DNA of 64,000 nt from Lysobacterales bacterium. GTDB taxonomy: Bacteria > Pseudomonadota > Gammaproteobacteria > Xanthomonadales > Xanthomonadaceae. A program made the position numbers and the translations under genes. Location: the NCBI GenBank assembly GCA_019510125.1, contig JAEKKX010000011.1, positions 1 through 64,000 of the forward strand, read 5' to 3'. Positions within the stretch are counted from its first letter, which is position 1. The number at the start of each line of letters is the position of its first letter. The notes under the pieces are model-generated. The model worked only from the letters and a program-made list of their open reading frames with translations. It was not told where the DNA came from and ran no database searches. Of the stretch, positions 47,445 to 58,337 are shown in pieces.

Positions 47445-49988
47445 ATGTCCCGATTCCGCCGCCTGCTGCGCTGGGCGCTCCTGCTTTCCGTCCTCGGCCT
47501 GGCGGCCGGCGCCGCCGCCTTCGGCCTGCTCTACGTCTCGGTCTCCTCCAAGCTGCCCGACGTCGAGACCCTGCGCCACGTCGAGCTGCAGGAGCCGCTC
47601 TATGTGTATGCCGCCGACGGCCGCCTGATGGGCATCTTCGGCGAGACCCGGCGCTACCCGGTGAAGATCGCCGAGGTGCCCAGGCACCTCAAGGACGCCT
47701 TCCTGGCGATCGAGGACGCCCGTTTCTACGAACACGGCGGCGTGGACTACAAGGGCACCGCGCGCGCGATCTGGCTGATCCTGAAGACCCGCTCCAAGCA
47801 CGTCCCGGGCGGATCGACCATCACCCAGCAGGTGGCGCGCCAGTTCTTCCTCAGTTCCGAGGTCAGCTACACCCGCAAGTTCGCGGAAATGCTGCTGGCC
47901 CGCAAGATGGAGCAGGAGCTGAGCAAGGACGAGATCTTCGAGCTGTACCTCAACAAGAGCTTCTTCGGCAATCGCGCCCACGGCGTCGGCGCGGCCGCCG
48001 AGTTCTACTTCGGCAAGCCGCTGGACAAGCTGAGCCTGGACGAGATGGCCTCGCTGGCGGCGATCCCCAAGTTCCCGTCGACCGGCAATCCGCTGAGCAA
48101 CCCGGCGCGCGCCAAGGTCCGCCGCGACTACGTGCTGCAGCGCATGCGCGAACTGGGGATGATCTCCCCCGCCGAGGAGCAGGCGGCGCAGGCCGTGCCC
48201 ATGCACGCCAGCCCGCACGAGCGCCCGGTCGAGGTCTACGCGCCGTTCGTGGCCGAAATGGTCCGCCAGGAAATGATCGAGCGCTACGGCAAGGAGGCCC
48301 TGACCAAGGGCTACCACGTCGTCACCACCATCGACCCGGTGCTGCAGGCCGCGGCCGACGCCGCCGTGCGCAACGGCCTGGGCACCTACGACCATCGCCA
48401 CGGCTGGAACCCCAAGGCGATGCCGCACCTGGAGCTGGCCGCCGGCGAGGACGCGGCCACCGCCGCCGGCCGCCTGCGCGCCTTCCCGACCCAGGGCGAA
48501 CTGCGCGCGGCGCTGGTCCTGGGCACCAGCGGCGCCGAGGCGCAGGTGGTGCTCGCCGACGGCAGCGTGCTGACCCTGGGGCCGGACGCCTCGCGCTGGA
48601 CCGGCAAGCCGCCGGGCGCCCTGCTCAAGCGCGGCGACGTGACCCGGGTGCGCCGGATCGAGCCCGAAGCGAAGACCGCCGACGCCAAGACCGGCGCCGC
48701 CGCTGCCGCCGTCCCCGCGGGCCCGGTCACCTGGCGCCTCGACCAGATCCCGCGCGCCGAGTCCGCGCTGGTCTCGCTCGACGCCGACACCGGCGCGCTG
48801 CGCGCGGTGGTCGGCGGCTACAGCTTCGCCGGCAGCAAGTTCAACAACGCCGTCCAGGCCCGTCGCCAGCCGGGGTCGTCGTTCAAGCCGTTCATCTATG
48901 CCGCGGCGTTCGAGCGCGGCTACAACCCGGCGTCGATCGTGCTGGACGCCCCGGTCGTGTTCCGCATGCGCGGCGGCAAGGACTGGCGTCCGCAGAACGA
49001 CGGCGGCGGCTTCGCCGGCCCGATCCGCGTGCGCCAGGCGCTGGTGCAGTCGCGCAACCTGGTGTCGGTGCGCATGCTCGACGCGATCGGCGTCGACTAC
49101 GCCCGCAAGTACATCACCCAGTTCGGCTTCAAGGAGGAGGAACTGCCGCCGAACCTGTCGATCGCGCTGGGCACGCCGTCGCTGACCCCGCTGTCGGTCG
49201 CCCGCGGCTACGCCACCTTCGCCAACGGCGGCTTCCGCATCGACCCCTGGTTCATCAACGAAGTGAAGGACCGCGACGGCAAGACGATCTTCCGGATGAA
49301 GCCCGCCATCGCCTGCCGCAGTTGTGGCCAGGGCGCGACCGGCCAGCCGCTGACGCCGACCTCGACCGTGGTCGACGGCTTCGACTTCGGCCCGGCCGGC
49401 GGCGCCAAGCCCGCCGACGCCCCCAAGGGCGGCCCCAAGGTCACGACCGCCAAGCCGGCGGACAAGCCCGCCGCGCCGCCCGCCGACGCGGTGCTGGCCC
49501 CGCGCGCGATCGACGAGCGCATCGCCTACCAGTTGGTCTCGATGATGCGCGACGTGGTGCTGCACGGCACCGCCACCGACGCCCGCTCGATCGGCCGCGA
49601 GGACATCGGCGGCAAGACCGGTTCGACCAACGACCATCGCGACGCCTGGTTCTCCGGCACCGGCGGCAACCTCATCACCACGGTCTGGGTCGGCAAGAGC
49701 GACAACACCTCGCTGGGCTACCGCGAATACGGCGGCAAGGCCGCGCTGCCGATCTGGATCGAGTACATGAAGAAGGCGCTCAAGGACGTGCCGATCGCGC
49801 CGAACGAACCGCCGGCGGGGATGGTCAAGGTCGCGGTCACCGCCGGCGGCCAGTTGCTGCCGACCACCGGCAGCGGCGGCATCATCGAGTACGTCAAGGT
49901 CGAAGACCTCGAGAAGATGGAAACCTACGTCGAGGACTACGGCGCCGACGACGCGATGCCGAGCGAGGAGTCGTTCGACATCTTCTGA
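47445..49988 (+). CDS. mrcA: penicillin-binding protein 1A (bifunctional class A)
   Basis: An 847-residue peptidoglycan polymerase. Short cytoplasmic tail, one transmembrane helix (about residues 9-32), glycosyltransferase domain ([44 protein letters not shown]), an OB-like insertion near 330-420, and a transpeptidase domain with the active serine in [12 protein letters not shown] in QSRNLVSVR and the KTG motif in [10 protein letters not shown] Pro/Ala/Lys-rich linker near residue 650 is long. Adjacent divergence from pilM is a conserved arrangement. It makes and cross-links cell-wall strands in the periplasm. Confidence 0.95.
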   Translation: MSRFRRLLRWALLLSVLGLAAGAAAFGLLYVSVSSKLPDVETLRHVELQEPLYVYAADGRLMGIFGETRRYPVKIAEVPRHLKDAFLAIEDARFYEHGGVDYKGTARAIWLILKTRSKHVPGGSTITQQVARQFFLSSEVSYTRKFAEMLLARKMEQELSKDEIFELYLNKSFFGNRAHGVGAAAEFYFGKPLDKLSLDEMASLAAIPKFPSTGNPLSNPARAKVRRDYVLQRMRELGMISPAEEQAAQAVPMHASPHERPVEVYAPFVAEMVRQEMIERYGKEALTKGYHVVTTIDPVLQAAADAAVRNGLGTYDHRHGWNPKAMPHLELAAGEDAATAAGRLRAFPTQGELRAALVLGTSGAEAQVVLADGSVLTLGPDASRWTGKPPGALLKRGDVTRVRRIEPEAKTADAKTGAAAAAVPAGPVTWRLDQIPRAESALVSLDADTGALRAVVGGYSFAGSKFNNAVQARRQPGSSFKPFIYAAAFERGYNPASIVLDAPVVFRMRGGKDWRPQNDGGGFAGPIRVRQALVQSRNLVSVRMLDAIGVDYARKYITQFGFKEEELPPNLSIALGTPSLTPLSVARGYATFANGGFRIDPWFINEVKDRDGKTIFRMKPAIACRSCGQGATGQPLTPTSTVVDGFDFGPAGGAKPADAPKGGPKVTTAKPADKPAAPPADAVLAPRAIDERIAYQLVSMMRDVVLHGTATDARSIGREDIGGKTGSTNDHRDAWFSGTGGNLITTVWVGKSDNTSLGYREYGGKAALPIWIEYMKKALKDVPIAPNEPPAGMVKVAVTAGGQLLPTTGSGGIIEYVKVEDLEKMETYVEDYGADDAMPSEESFDIF

Positions 49989-50100
49989 CCGGCATCGCCG
50001 GTCGGACCGCCGGCCGGGCCGTGGCCCGGCCGGCGACGCTGCAGCCCGGTTTGCGATTTCACGGGCATCCGCTACAGTCGAGCCTGGCCACGCCGGGACG

Positions 50101-50784
50101 ATGCTCATGCGCCACGCCCGCCAACACGCCGAGACGAAGACCCGCGAGCGCCGCTACCGGCTCGCCCACGAAGCCGCCCGGCTGATCGCCGAGTCCGGCA
50201 TCCGCGATTTCCACCAGGCCAAGCTCAAGGCCGCCGCCCGCCTGGGCATCCACGACGACGCCTCGCTGCCGCGCAACCGGGAGATCGAGGACGCCCTGCG
50301 CGAGTACCAGCGCCTGTTCCAGGGCGAATTCCACGGCGACAGCCAGGCCGGCGAACTGCGCCGCCGTCGCGAGGCCGCGCTGCGCGCGCTCGACTTCTTC
50401 GGCGACTTCGACGCCCGCCTCGTCGGCCCGGTGCTCGAAGGCACCGCCGACGCCAACTCGCCCGTCCACCTCCAGCTCTACACCGACGACGCCGACAGCG
50501 TGCCGCGCTTCCTCGAGGAGCACCGCATCCCCGCCGAATCCCGCGGCCGCCGCGTCCGCCTCGACCGCGAACGCGCCGTCGACGCCCCGACCTGGCTGTT
50601 CTCGGCCGAGGAGCTGACCTTCGACCTCACCGTCCTCCCGCACGACGCCCTGCGCCAGGCCCCGCTGTCGAGCATCGACGAGAAACCGATGCGGCGCGCG
50701 TCGGCGGCGCAGTTGCAGGCGCTGCTGGCGGAAGAGGAGGTGGCGGGGTTCGAGGGCGACGCCGGACAAGCCCGCGCTCCGTAG
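50101..50784 (+). CDS. conserved nucleotidyltransferase-like protein of unknown function
   Basis: A 227-residue cytoplasmic protein, helical and very rich in Arg and Glu (TKTRERRYRLAHEAARLIAE, SGIRDFHQAKLKAAARLGIH). The middle has a strand-rich section with SPVHLQLYTDDADSVPRFLE and ELTFDLTVLPHDALRQ, the part that leads annotators of related proteins to call it nucleotidyltransferase. I see no firm catalytic GS...DxD motif, so the activity is uncertain. Starts just upstream of a second in-frame ATG (50107). A REP dimer directly follows. Confidence 0.7.
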   Translation: MLMRHARQHAETKTRERRYRLAHEAARLIAESGIRDFHQAKLKAAARLGIHDDASLPRNREIEDALREYQRLFQGEFHGDSQAGELRRRREAALRALDFFGDFDARLVGPVLEGTADANSPVHLQLYTDDADSVPRFLEEHRIPAESRGRRVRLDRERAVDAPTWLFSAEELTFDLTVLPHDALRQAPLSSIDEKPMRRASAAQLQALLAEEEVAGFEGDAGQARAP

Positions 50785-50904
50785 GGTGGGCCCCAGGCCC
50801 ACCATCGCGACGCTTCCACTTCCGTCGCGCGCATGTCGGAGCGGCCCGATCCATCGTCGTTGGATCGGGTCGGCCACGACGGTGGGCCAGGGGCCGGCCC
50901 TACG
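50781..50904. repeat. GTAG-type REP inverted dimer, subfamily B
   Basis: Left element begins GTAGGGTGGGCCCCAGGCCC at 50781. The right element, on the minus strand from about 50904, reads GTAGGGCCGGCCCCTGGCCC and continues CACC, so the two are inverted copies with some divergence. Between them lies another hairpin, CCCGATCCA...TGGATCGGG. Such paired inverted REPs resemble REPINs. Confidence 0.75.
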
Positions 50905-50955
50905 CACCGCCCGGATTGCGGCACAATCGCGGCAACACCACCCGGCACGCTCGCC

Positions 50956-51546
50956 ATGCGCCTTCAGGGACGACTCTCGCAGTGGGACGACGACAAGGGC
51001 TTCGGGTTCGTCACGCCCAACGGCGGCGGCGACCGGGCCTTCGTCCACATCAAGGCGTTCGAGCGGGCGGCACGGCGGCCGGTCGACGGCGACATCCTCA
51101 CCTATGCCACCGCGCGCGATGCGCAGGGGCGGCTGCAGGCGACCGCGATCCGATTTGCGACGGCGCCGGTGCGACCGACGGCCGCGCCGCGGCGGGGCTG
51201 GTTCGGCCCCGTGCTCGCGGGCGCGTTCGCGCTGGCGCTCGCGGGCCTGATCGCGACCGGCCGCCTGCCCGTGCACGCCGGCACGCTCTACGGCGTGATG
51301 AGCGTCGTCACGCTGATCGTCTACGGCGTGGACAAGCAGGCCGCCACCGCAGGCCGCTGGCGCACGCCGGAAGTCCATCTGCACCTGCTCGCACTGCTCG
51401 GAGGCTGGCCCGGGGCGCTGCTCGCCCAGCGCTGGTTCCGGCACAAGTCGAGCAAGGCCGAGTTCCAGCGGGTGTTCCGGGCGATCGTCGTGATCAACCT
51501 GCTGGCGCTGGGCTGGTACGCGAAGGACGCATTCCACACCCCGTAG
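50956..51546 (+). CDS. cold-shock-domain protein fused to DUF1294 membrane domain
   Basis: A 196-residue protein. Residues 1-65 form a cold-shock domain with RNP-like motifs (DDKGFGFVTP, FVHIKAFER). The rest is DUF1294: three to four transmembrane helices (FGPVLAGAFALALAGLIA, VMSVVTLIVYGVDK) with the signature WRTPEVHLHLLALLGGWPGA and RHKSSKAEFQRVF. Nucleic-acid binding tied to a membrane tail is the expected property; the role is unknown. A REP pair lies on either side. Confidence 0.88.
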   Translation: MRLQGRLSQWDDDKGFGFVTPNGGGDRAFVHIKAFERAARRPVDGDILTYATARDAQGRLQATAIRFATAPVRPTAAPRRGWFGPVLAGAFALALAGLIATGRLPVHAGTLYGVMSVVTLIVYGVDKQAATAGRWRTPEVHLHLLALLGGWPGALLAQRWFRHKSSKAEFQRVFRAIVVINLLALGWYAKDAFHTP

Positions 51547-51838
51547 GGTGGCGGTGAGCGCAGCGAACCCCACCATCGAAGCCGCGACGCCATGGAGACG
51601 ACGACGTGGCCCGGCGCGCGACCGTCCGCCCGCGGCCTTTCGCGATCCGGACGACCGATAGACGCGATTCGCCGCGCTCCACGAAAACGGGTCGGCGGAC
51701 CCTGGCGCGAACCTGGACGCGAGCCCCGACCCACCCGACGCGGCAGTCCCGCGACGGGAACGATCATGCGGGTCCATTCGCCAAGCGCATGCGGCGATCG
51801 GATGTGCCGCAATGGCGGGTCGCGACCCGCCCTACGAC
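51542..51838. repeat. second pair of GTAG-type REP elements flanking a gene-free stretch
   Basis: A plus-strand element begins GTAGGGTGGCGG at 51544 and ends CCCCACC at about 51573. A minus-strand element runs from about 51838 leftward as GTAGGGCGGGTCGCGACCCG. The 230 bases in between hold no convincing gene; open frames there lack ribosome binding sites. Confidence 0.65.
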
Positions 51839-51851
51839 ATCGGATTGCGGT

Positions 51852-52796
51852 TTACGAAGCGAACCGGTCCGTCCCCCGCACCAGCGCGTCGGTGTTCTCG
51901 GCCTCGAACGCGGAGTGGCCGGAGGCGGGGCTGATCAGGAGTTCGCCCTTCGGCCAGGCCTTGTGCAGTTCCCAGGCGTTCTGGATCGGGCAGACCACGT
52001 CGTAGCGGCCGTGGACGATCACGCCGGGGATGTCGGCGATGCGGTGGGCGTCGCGCAGCAACTGGTCCTCGACCTCGAAGAAGCCGCCGTTGACGAAGTA
52101 GTGGTTCTCGATGCGCGCGAACGCCAGCGCGAAGTGCGCGTCCTCGTGGCCGGCGACGAAGTCGTCGTCGACGTGCAGGAAGCTGGTCGCGCCTTCCCAC
52201 ACGCTCCAGGCGCGCGCGGCGGCGAGCCGGGTCGCTTCGTCCTCGCTGGTCAGGCGGCGGTGGTAGGCGGAGATCAGGTCGCCGCGCTCGACCGCGGGAA
52301 TCGCCGCAAGGTAGTGTTCCCACGCGTCCGGGAACAGCCGCGAGGCGCCTTCCTGGTAGAACCATTCCAGTTCCCAGCGGCGCAGCATGAAGATGCCGCG
52401 GAGGACGAGTTCGGTGACCCGTTCGGGATGGGTTTCGGCATAGGCCAGCGCCAGGGTCGAGCCCCACGAACCGCCGAACACCTGCCAGCGGTCGATGCCG
52501 AGCGTCGTGCGCAGCCGCTCGATGTCGGCGACGAGGTCCCAGGTGGTGTTGCCGACGAGGTCCGCGTGCGGCGTCGAGCGGCCGGCGCCGCGCTGGTCGA
52601 ACAGCACGATGCGGTACTTCGCCGGATCGTGGAACCGCCGCATTTTCGCGCTGCAGCCGCCGCCCGGGCCGCCGTGCAGCATCACCACCGGTTTGCCGTC
52701 GGGGTTGCCGCACTGTTCGTAGTAGAGGGCGTGGCGATCGTCGACCTGCAGGGTGCCGGTGTCGTACGGCGCGATCTCGGGATACAGCGTGCGCAT
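51852..52796 (-). CDS. pip: proline iminopeptidase
   Basis: A 314-residue alpha/beta-hydrolase of normal length that removes N-terminal proline from peptides. Oxyanion loop LHGGPGGGCS, nucleophile elbow GGSWGST with Ser near residue 110, acid in VHGRYDVVCP, and His in SGHSAFE. The Pip-specific WEGATSFL and DQRGAGRSTPHA motifs separate it from epoxide hydrolases. Convergent with the CSD-DUF1294 gene across the REP stretch. Confidence 0.93.
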   Translation of the reverse strand: MRTLYPEIAPYDTGTLQVDDRHALYYEQCGNPDGKPVVMLHGGPGGGCSAKMRRFHDPAKYRIVLFDQRGAGRSTPHADLVGNTTWDLVADIERLRTTLGIDRWQVFGGSWGSTLALAYAETHPERVTELVLRGIFMLRRWELEWFYQEGASRLFPDAWEHYLAAIPAVERGDLISAYHRRLTSEDEATRLAAARAWSVWEGATSFLHVDDDFVAGHEDAHFALAFARIENHYFVNGGFFEVEDQLLRDAHRIADIPGVIVHGRYDVVCPIQNAWELHKAWPKGELLISPASGHSAFEAENTDALVRGTDRFAS

Positions 52797-52845
52797 GGGC
52801 GCCTCGGGAAACGGATGGCGTGACCCCCGAGTGTAGCGCAGGCCC

Positions 52846-53679
52846 TCAGCCGGGCCAGCGGCCGAGCGTCACCCGGTCGCGCTCCTCGAGGTCGCGTTCG
52901 GTGGCGATCTCCGCGTAACCGAGCGCCGCCAGCAGCGCGCGCACGGCGGCGCCCTGGTCCAGACCGTGCTCGAACAGCAGCCAGCCGCCCGGGCGCAGGT
53001 GGCGCGGCGCATCGGCGGCGATGCGGCGGATGGCGTCGAGCCCGTCGGCGCCGGACGACAGCGCGGCGGCCGGCTCGAAGCGCAGGTCGCCGCAGTCCAG
53101 GTGCGGGTCACCCTCGGCGATGTACGGCGGATTGCTGGCGATCAGGTCGAAGCGTTCGCCGGCCAGCGCCGCGCACCAGTCGCCCTCGGCGAAGCGCACG
53201 TTCGCCAGCCCCAGCGCCTGCGCGTTCGCGCGCGCCACCGCGAGCGCGGCGGCGCTGGCGTCGGTCGCGAGCACCCGGCCGCGCGGGCGCTCGTGGGCGA
53301 GCGCGAGCGCGATCGCGCCGCTGCCGGTGCCGAGGTCGGCGATCGCGACGGCGCGGTCCGCGGGCAGGCGTTCGAGCGCCCGTTCGACCAGCAGTTCGGT
53401 CTCCGGGCGCGGAATCAGGGTGTCCGGCGTGACCGCCAGGTCGAACCGCCAGAACCCGCGGCGGCCGGTGAGGTAGGCCACCGGCTCGCCGGCGGCGCGG
53501 CGGGCGAGCAGCGCGCGGTAGCGCTCGGCCGCGGCCGGCGGCAGCGGGTCGTCGCGGTGGGCGATCAGCCAGGTCCGTGAGCGGTCGAGGACATGGCCGA
53601 GCAGCCACTCGGCGTCGGTCGGGTCGATCCGGCCCGCCGCGTCCCGCAGCAGCGCCTGGACGGTGGGCGCGTCGCTCAC
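52846..53679 (-). CDS. prmC: peptide chain release factor N(5)-glutamine methyltransferase
   Basis: A 277-residue enzyme that methylates the GGQ glutamine of release factors RF1 and RF2. An N-terminal helical domain with the PrmC-typical [20 protein letters not shown] and TLIPRPETE precedes the SAM-binding domain ([16 protein letters not shown]) and the catalytic NPPY in [13 protein letters not shown]. It stands 49 bases upstream of pip on the same strand. prfA is not beside it in this window. Confidence 0.93.
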   Translation of the reverse strand: MSDAPTVQALLRDAAGRIDPTDAEWLLGHVLDRSRTWLIAHRDDPLPPAAAERYRALLARRAAGEPVAYLTGRRGFWRFDLAVTPDTLIPRPETELLVERALERLPADRAVAIADLGTGSGAIALALAHERPRGRVLATDASAAALAVARANAQALGLANVRFAEGDWCAALAGERFDLIASNPPYIAEGDPHLDCGDLRFEPAAALSSGADGLDAIRRIAADAPRHLRPGGWLLFEHGLDQGAAVRALLAALGYAEIATERDLEERDRVTLGRWPG

Positions 53680-53826
53680 GGCCGGGACCGGCGACGGCGG
53701 GCGGGGAGCGGCCGGGAGGGGAGGCGCATGGCGGTCACGGACGACGGCGGGGCGACAGCTTAACGTCGCGCGCCCGCAGGGTCGGCGTGGTTCCGGGCGC
53801 GAGGACGGCGTCTTCAGCGAAATTTG

Positions 53827-53863
53827 ATAGATAAATACTATCGCAATGATTCAATAGATTCAT
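53827..53863 (+). promoter_or_regulatory. OxyR-like binding site upstream of ahpC
   Basis: ATAG-N7-CTAT at 53827-53841 is a perfect half-site pair of the OxyR motif. After a 7-base spacer, ATTC-N7-TCAT (53849-53863) is a degraded second pair in the right phase, giving the four-quarter pattern OxyR recognises. The AT-rich patch stands out in this genome. A plausible promoter (TTGGAT, 18 bases, TAGACT) follows directly, so activation fits. Confidence 0.65.
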
Positions 53864-53953
53864 TGGATCGATCATTGCCCGGTCCGTAGACTGTGCGGGT
53901 CGCGATCGGAACCGATCGCCCGCTCCCTCCACCCGCACCCATCGAGGCACACG

Positions 53954-54517
53954 ATGTCCCTGATCAACACCCAGGTCCAGCCCTTCAAGGCCACCGCCTT
54001 CCACGCCGGCGAATTCGTCCAGGTCACCGACGAGACCCTCAAGGGCAAGTGGTCGGTCCTGATCTTCATGCCGGCCGCCTTCACCTTCAACTGCCCGACC
54101 GAGGTCGAGGACGCGGCGAACAACTACGCCGAGTTCCAGAAGGCCAACGCCGAGGTCTACATCGTCACCACCGACACCCACTTCTCGCACAAGGTGTGGC
54201 ACGAGACCTCGCCGGCGGTCGGCAAGGCGCAGTTCCCGCTGGTCGGCGACCCGACCCACCAGCTCACCCGCGCGTTCGGCGTGCACATCGACGAGGAAGG
54301 CCTGGCCCTGCGCGGCACCTTCATCATCAACCCGGAAGGCGTGATCAAGACCCTCGAGGTCCACGACAACGCCATCGCCCGCGACGTCAGCGAGACCCTG
54401 CGCAAGCTGAAGGCCGCGCAGTTCGTCGCCAGCCACCCGGGCGAAGTGTGCCCGGCCAAGTGGAAGGAAGGCGCCGAGACGCTGAAGCCGTCGCTGGACC
54501 TGGTCGGCAAGATCTGA
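53954..54517 (+). CDS. ahpC: alkyl hydroperoxide reductase subunit C (peroxiredoxin)
   Basis: A 187-residue typical two-Cys peroxiredoxin that reduces hydrogen and organic peroxides in the cytoplasm. Peroxidatic Cys47 in FTFNCPTEVED and resolving Cys166 in GEVCPAKW are at the places known from Salmonella AhpC. THFSHKVWHE and GTFIINPEGVIK are conserved. Single, well-expressed gene behind an OxyR-like site, 366 bases ahead of ahpF. Confidence 0.96.
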   Translation: MSLINTQVQPFKATAFHAGEFVQVTDETLKGKWSVLIFMPAAFTFNCPTEVEDAANNYAEFQKANAEVYIVTTDTHFSHKVWHETSPAVGKAQFPLVGDPTHQLTRAFGVHIDEEGLALRGTFIINPEGVIKTLEVHDNAIARDVSETLRKLKAAQFVASHPGEVCPAKWKEGAETLKPSLDLVGKI

Positions 54518-54883
54518 ACGGTACGACCTGATCGGCACGGTCCGATCCGCACACGAACAGGACCCCGGGCGGCGCGTGCACGCCGTCCGGCGGTCGCGGC
54601 GGGCCTCCGCACTGCAGGACCCTCCTGCGCGTCCCCTCGCGCAACGCTCCACCGAACGCCGGCGTCGCAGGATGCGCCGTCGGCCTCGTCTTCTCGTCTT
54701 CCGGCCGCGCCGTGCGCGACCGATGCTCCGTTCGCCGCAGCGGCCGTCCTCTCGACGGTACGCGCCGCACATCGCGGACCGCCCCCACCCCCGATGCGCG
54801 ATCTGCACGCCGTCGAGCGCGTGGCCGCTGCGGCGAACGATGCGACCGCCTTCCCCCCTTTCCCTTCCCGCGAGGACACGGCC
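54518..54883. other. ahpC-ahpF intergenic region
   Basis: 366 bases with no supported gene; an in-frame extension of ahpF to 54794 is not protein-like. No second OxyR-like site or strong terminator is visible, so ahpF is probably expressed by read-through or from an unrecognised promoter. Confidence 0.5.
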
Positions 54884-56491
54884 ATGCTCGATGCCGACCT
54901 GAAAGCCCAGTTGCAGGCCTATCTCCAGAAGCTCGTGCGCCCGGTCGAACTGGTCGCCGCGCTCGACGACGGCGACAAGTCGCGCGAACTGCGCGAGCTG
55001 CTGGTCGAACTGACGCAGTTGTCGCAGCAGGTCACGCTGCGCGAGGCGCGCGAACCGGGCGACCGCGTGCCGTCGTTCGCGATCGCCAGCCCCGGCCACC
55101 AGATCGCCGTGCGCTTCGCCGGCATCCCGATGGGCCACGAATTCACCTCGCTGGTGCTGGCGCTGCTGCAGGTCGGCGGCCATCCGTCGAAGCTGGCGCA
55201 GGACGTCATCGAGCGCGTCCGCGAGCTCGAGGGCACCGGCCCGGACAGCGCGCTGCGCTTCGAGACCTACTTCTCGCTGAGCTGCCAGAACTGCCCCGAC
55301 GTGGTCCAGGCGCTGAACCTGATGGCGGTGCTGAACCCGCGCATCGAACACGTCGCCATCGACGGCGCGCTGTTCCAGGCCGAGGTCGAGGCGCGCGAGA
55401 TCCTGTCGGTGCCGGCGGTGTTCCTCAACGGCGAATCCTTCGGCGCCGGGCGCATGGGCGTGGAGGAGATCCTGGCGAAGCTGGACACCGGCTCGCAGGC
55501 GCGCGAGGCCGAAAAACTGGCGGCGAAGGCGCCGTTCGACATGCTGGTCGTCGGCGGCGGCCCGGCCGGCGCGGCGGCGGCGATCTACGCCGCGCGCAAG
55601 GGCATCCGTACCGGCCTGGCCGCGGAACGCTTCGGCGGCCAGGTGCTGGACACGATGGCGATCGAGAACTTCGTTTCGGTGCCCGAGACCGAGGGCCCGA
55701 AGCTGGCCGCGGCGATGGAGCGGCACGTGCGCGAGTACGACGTCGACGTGATGCACCTGCAGCGCGCCGAACAATTGATCCCCGCCGGCGGCGACGGCCT
55801 GGTCGGCGTGCGCCTGGCCAGCGGCGCGACTCTGAAGTCGAAGACGGTGATCCTCTCCACCGGCGCGCGCTGGCGGCAGATGAACGTGCCCGGCGAGCAG
55901 GAATACCGCAACAGGGGCGTGGCCTACTGCCCGCACTGCGACGGTCCGCTGTTCAAGGGCAAGCGGGTGGCGGTGATCGGCGGCGGCAACTCGGGCGTGG
56001 AGGCGGCGATCGACCTCGCCGGCATCGTCGCCCACGTCACCCTGATCGAGTTCGACGGCAAGCTGCGCGCCGACGAAGTGCTGCAGCGCAAGCTGCGCAG
56101 CCTGGCGAACGTGGACGTGATCGTCTCGGCGCATACCACCGAGGTGCAGGGCGACGGCCGCAGGGTCACCGGGCTGGTCTACCAGGACCGGGCCACCCAG
56201 GCCTCGCACGCGCTGGCGCTGGACGGGGTGTTCGTGCAGATCGGCCTGCTCCCTAACACCGAGTGGCTGAAGGGCACGGTCGCGCTCTCGCCGCGCGGCG
56301 AGATCGTGGTCGACGACCGCGGCCAGACCTCGCTGCCGGGCGTGTTCGCCGCCGGCGACGCGACCACGGTGCCGTACAAGCAGATCGTGATCGCGATGAG
56401 CGAGGGCGCCAAGGCCGCGCTGGGCGCGTTCGACCACCTGATCCGGACCTCCGCGCCGGCGGCCGCGGACGCCGAGGCGGTCGCGGCGTGA
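54884..56491 (+). CDS. ahpF: alkyl hydroperoxide reductase subunit F
   Basis: A 535-residue NADH-dependent flavoprotein that keeps AhpC reduced. The N-terminal tandem thioredoxin-like domain holds the redox pair Cys134-Cys137 (SCQNCPD). Next are the FAD-binding [17 protein letters not shown], the second redox pair Cys349-Cys352 (YCPHCDG), NADH-binding [15 protein letters not shown], and the C-terminal [17 protein letters not shown]. The ATG at 54884 follows GAGGA and starts the family-typical [11 protein letters not shown]. Confidence 0.96.
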   Translation: MLDADLKAQLQAYLQKLVRPVELVAALDDGDKSRELRELLVELTQLSQQVTLREAREPGDRVPSFAIASPGHQIAVRFAGIPMGHEFTSLVLALLQVGGHPSKLAQDVIERVRELEGTGPDSALRFETYFSLSCQNCPDVVQALNLMAVLNPRIEHVAIDGALFQAEVEAREILSVPAVFLNGESFGAGRMGVEEILAKLDTGSQAREAEKLAAKAPFDMLVVGGGPAGAAAAIYAARKGIRTGLAAERFGGQVLDTMAIENFVSVPETEGPKLAAAMERHVREYDVDVMHLQRAEQLIPAGGDGLVGVRLASGATLKSKTVILSTGARWRQMNVPGEQEYRNRGVAYCPHCDGPLFKGKRVAVIGGGNSGVEAAIDLAGIVAHVTLIEFDGKLRADEVLQRKLRSLANVDVIVSAHTTEVQGDGRRVTGLVYQDRATQASHALALDGVFVQIGLLPNTEWLKGTVALSPRGEIVVDDRGQTSLPGVFAAGDATTVPYKQIVIAMSEGAKAALGAFDHLIRTSAPAAADAEAVAA

Positions 56492-56576
56492 CCGCCGCGC
56501 CGTAAACGTCGCGCCGGGCCTCGCCCGGCCACCGCGACCGGTCGCATTCCGGTCTCGAAACCGGCGCAAAACGATA

Positions 56577-56594
56577 CCTGTCAGATGAGACAGG
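56577..56594. promoter_or_regulatory. inverted repeat upstream of oxyR
   Basis: CCTGTC-AGATGA-GACAGG lies about 150 bases before the oxyR start in the ahpF-oxyR gap. It could be a small hairpin or protein-binding site; it does not match the OxyR consensus. Confidence 0.3.
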
Positions 56595-56746
56595 CAGCGC
56601 AATGTGACCGAGATGCGTCGATTCGCGCTAACGTCACCCCCTCAGCGACTCCACTGCATTGCCGCAATCGACGCTCCGATGCCGCCCTGGATGGCGGGTC
56701 GGGATTGCGACTGGTACTTCCATGGGACGGACCGGGGGCTTTCCAC

Positions 56747-57682
56747 ATGAACCTGCGTGACCTCAGATACCTCGTCGCACTTGCCGATCACCGGCATTTC
56801 GGGCGGGCCGCCGCGGCCTGCTTCGTCAGCCAGCCGACGCTTTCGACCCAGATCCGCAAGCTGGAGGAGGAACTCGGCGTTGCACTGGTGGAACGCGCGC
56901 CGCGGCGGGTGATGCTGACGCCGGCCGGCCGCGATGCGGCCGAACGCGCGCGGCGGATCGTCGCCGACGTGGAGGAAATGCGCGAAGCCGCGCGGCGCAG
57001 CCGCAATCCGGAGGCCGGCGCCGTGCGCCTGGGACTGTTCCCGACGCTCGGCCCCTACCTGCTGCCGCACGTGGTCCCGCGGGTGCGCGAGCGCTTCCCC
57101 GATCTCGAGCTGCTGCTGGTCGAGGAGAAGACCGAAGTCATCCTGCGCCGCCTGCGCGAAGGCAGCCTCGACGCCGGCGTGCTGGCGCTGCCGCTGCACG
57201 ACGACCAGTTGCACCTGGAATTCCTGTTCGAGGAACCGTTCGTGCTCGCGGTGCCCGATCGCCATCCGATGGCGGCCGCCAAGAGCCTCTCGATGGCGTC
57301 GCTGGCCGACGAGAGCCTGCTGCTGCTGGAGGACGGCCACTGCCTGCGCGAGCAGGCGCTGGACGTCTGCCGGATGGCGGGCGCCGGCGAGAAGGCCGGG
57401 TTCCGCGCGACCTCGCTGGAAACGCTGCGGCAGATGGTCGCGGCCAACGTCGGCATCACCCTGCTGCCGGTGCTGGCGGTGAAGCCGCCGGTCGCGCCCT
57501 CGCGCGAAGTGCGCCTGGTGCCGTTCCGCGCGCCCGCACCGTCGCGCCGGATCGCCATGGTCTGGCGCCGCAGTTCGGCGATGTCCGAGTTCCTGACCCG
57601 GTTCGCCGAGGTGTTCCGCGAACTGCCGCCGGATCTGCTCGACACCGACACGTTGCCCGGCGCCGACGACGCGGCGGCCTGA
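56747..57682 (+). CDS. oxyR: hydrogen-peroxide sensor regulator OxyR
   Basis: A 311-residue LysR-family regulator. The N-terminal HTH reads [20 protein letters not shown] then [20 protein letters not shown]. The sensor domain contains [13 protein letters not shown] with Cys199 and Cys208, exactly the E. coli OxyR positions, so peroxide sensing by disulfide formation is well supported. It lies after ahpF, as in Xanthomonas ahpC-ahpF-oxyR, and probably acts on the site at 53827. Confidence 0.95.
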   Translation: MNLRDLRYLVALADHRHFGRAAAACFVSQPTLSTQIRKLEEELGVALVERAPRRVMLTPAGRDAAERARRIVADVEEMREAARRSRNPEAGAVRLGLFPTLGPYLLPHVVPRVRERFPDLELLLVEEKTEVILRRLREGSLDAGVLALPLHDDQLHLEFLFEEPFVLAVPDRHPMAAAKSLSMASLADESLLLLEDGHCLREQALDVCRMAGAGEKAGFRATSLETLRQMVAANVGITLLPVLAVKPPVAPSREVRLVPFRAPAPSRRIAMVWRRSSAMSEFLTRFAEVFRELPPDLLDTDTLPGADDAAA

Positions 57683-57910
57683 GCGCCGTCGGCGCTGCGC
57701 CATCCCGCAGCGCAGCATCCGCCGGCGCCCGCAGCGCTTGCGACATCGGGCGCGACGCGCGGGCGCGGAGACCGGTCGCCCCGCGCGCGCGATCGGGCGT
57801 ATGCTCGCGACGTACCGTCCGCCGGTGCATGCCCGCCTGGCCGGGACCGCATGCGGACATCGGCGCCGGACATCGCCCCTCGTCATCGCAGCCAGACAGG
57901 AGAGGACAGC

Positions 57911-58330
57911 ATGAGCCTGAAGGGTTCCAAGACCGAAGAGAACCTGCGCTACGCCTTCGCCGGCGAGTCGCAGGCCAACCGCCGCTATCTGTATTTCGCG
58001 CAGAAGGCGGACGTCGAGGGCTACAACGACGTCGCCGCGGTGTTCCGCTCGACCGCGGAAGGCGAGACCGGCCACGCCCACGGCCACCTCGAATACCTCG
58101 AACAGTGCGGCGATCCGGCCACGGGCCTGCCGTTCGGCGACACCAGCCTGAACCTGAAGTCGGCGATCGCCGGCGAGACCCACGAGTACAGCGACATGTA
58201 CCCGGGCATGGCCAAGACCGCGCGCGACGAGGGCTTCGACGAAATCGCGGACTGGTTCGAGACCCTGGCCAAGGCCGAGCGCTCGCACGCCAACCGCTTC
58301 CAGAAAGCGCTGAACGAACTCGGCGCCTGA
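57911..58330 (+). CDS. rubrerythrin-family di-iron protein
   Basis: A 139-residue four-helix protein. Di-iron ligands are seen as repeated E-x-x-H/E motifs: [33 protein letters not shown] and [10 protein letters not shown]. The C-terminal rubredoxin domain of full rubrerythrins is missing, so electrons must come from another protein. It may remove peroxide. GGAGAGGA upstream of the ATG. A perfect hairpin follows, and the Fe-S protein gene is 104 bases further, likely the same operon. Confidence 0.92.
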   Translation: MSLKGSKTEENLRYAFAGESQANRRYLYFAQKADVEGYNDVAAVFRSTAEGETGHAHGHLEYLEQCGDPATGLPFGDTSLNLKSAIAGETHEYSDMYPGMAKTARDEGFDEIADWFETLAKAERSHANRFQKALNELGA

Positions 58331-58337
58331 TCGAGCC

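Noticed and set aside
51600-51840. Possible small genes between the CSD-DUF1294 and pip genes
   Set aside because: Frames differ on each strand with no start signals. The stretch is bounded by REP elements and looks non-coding.
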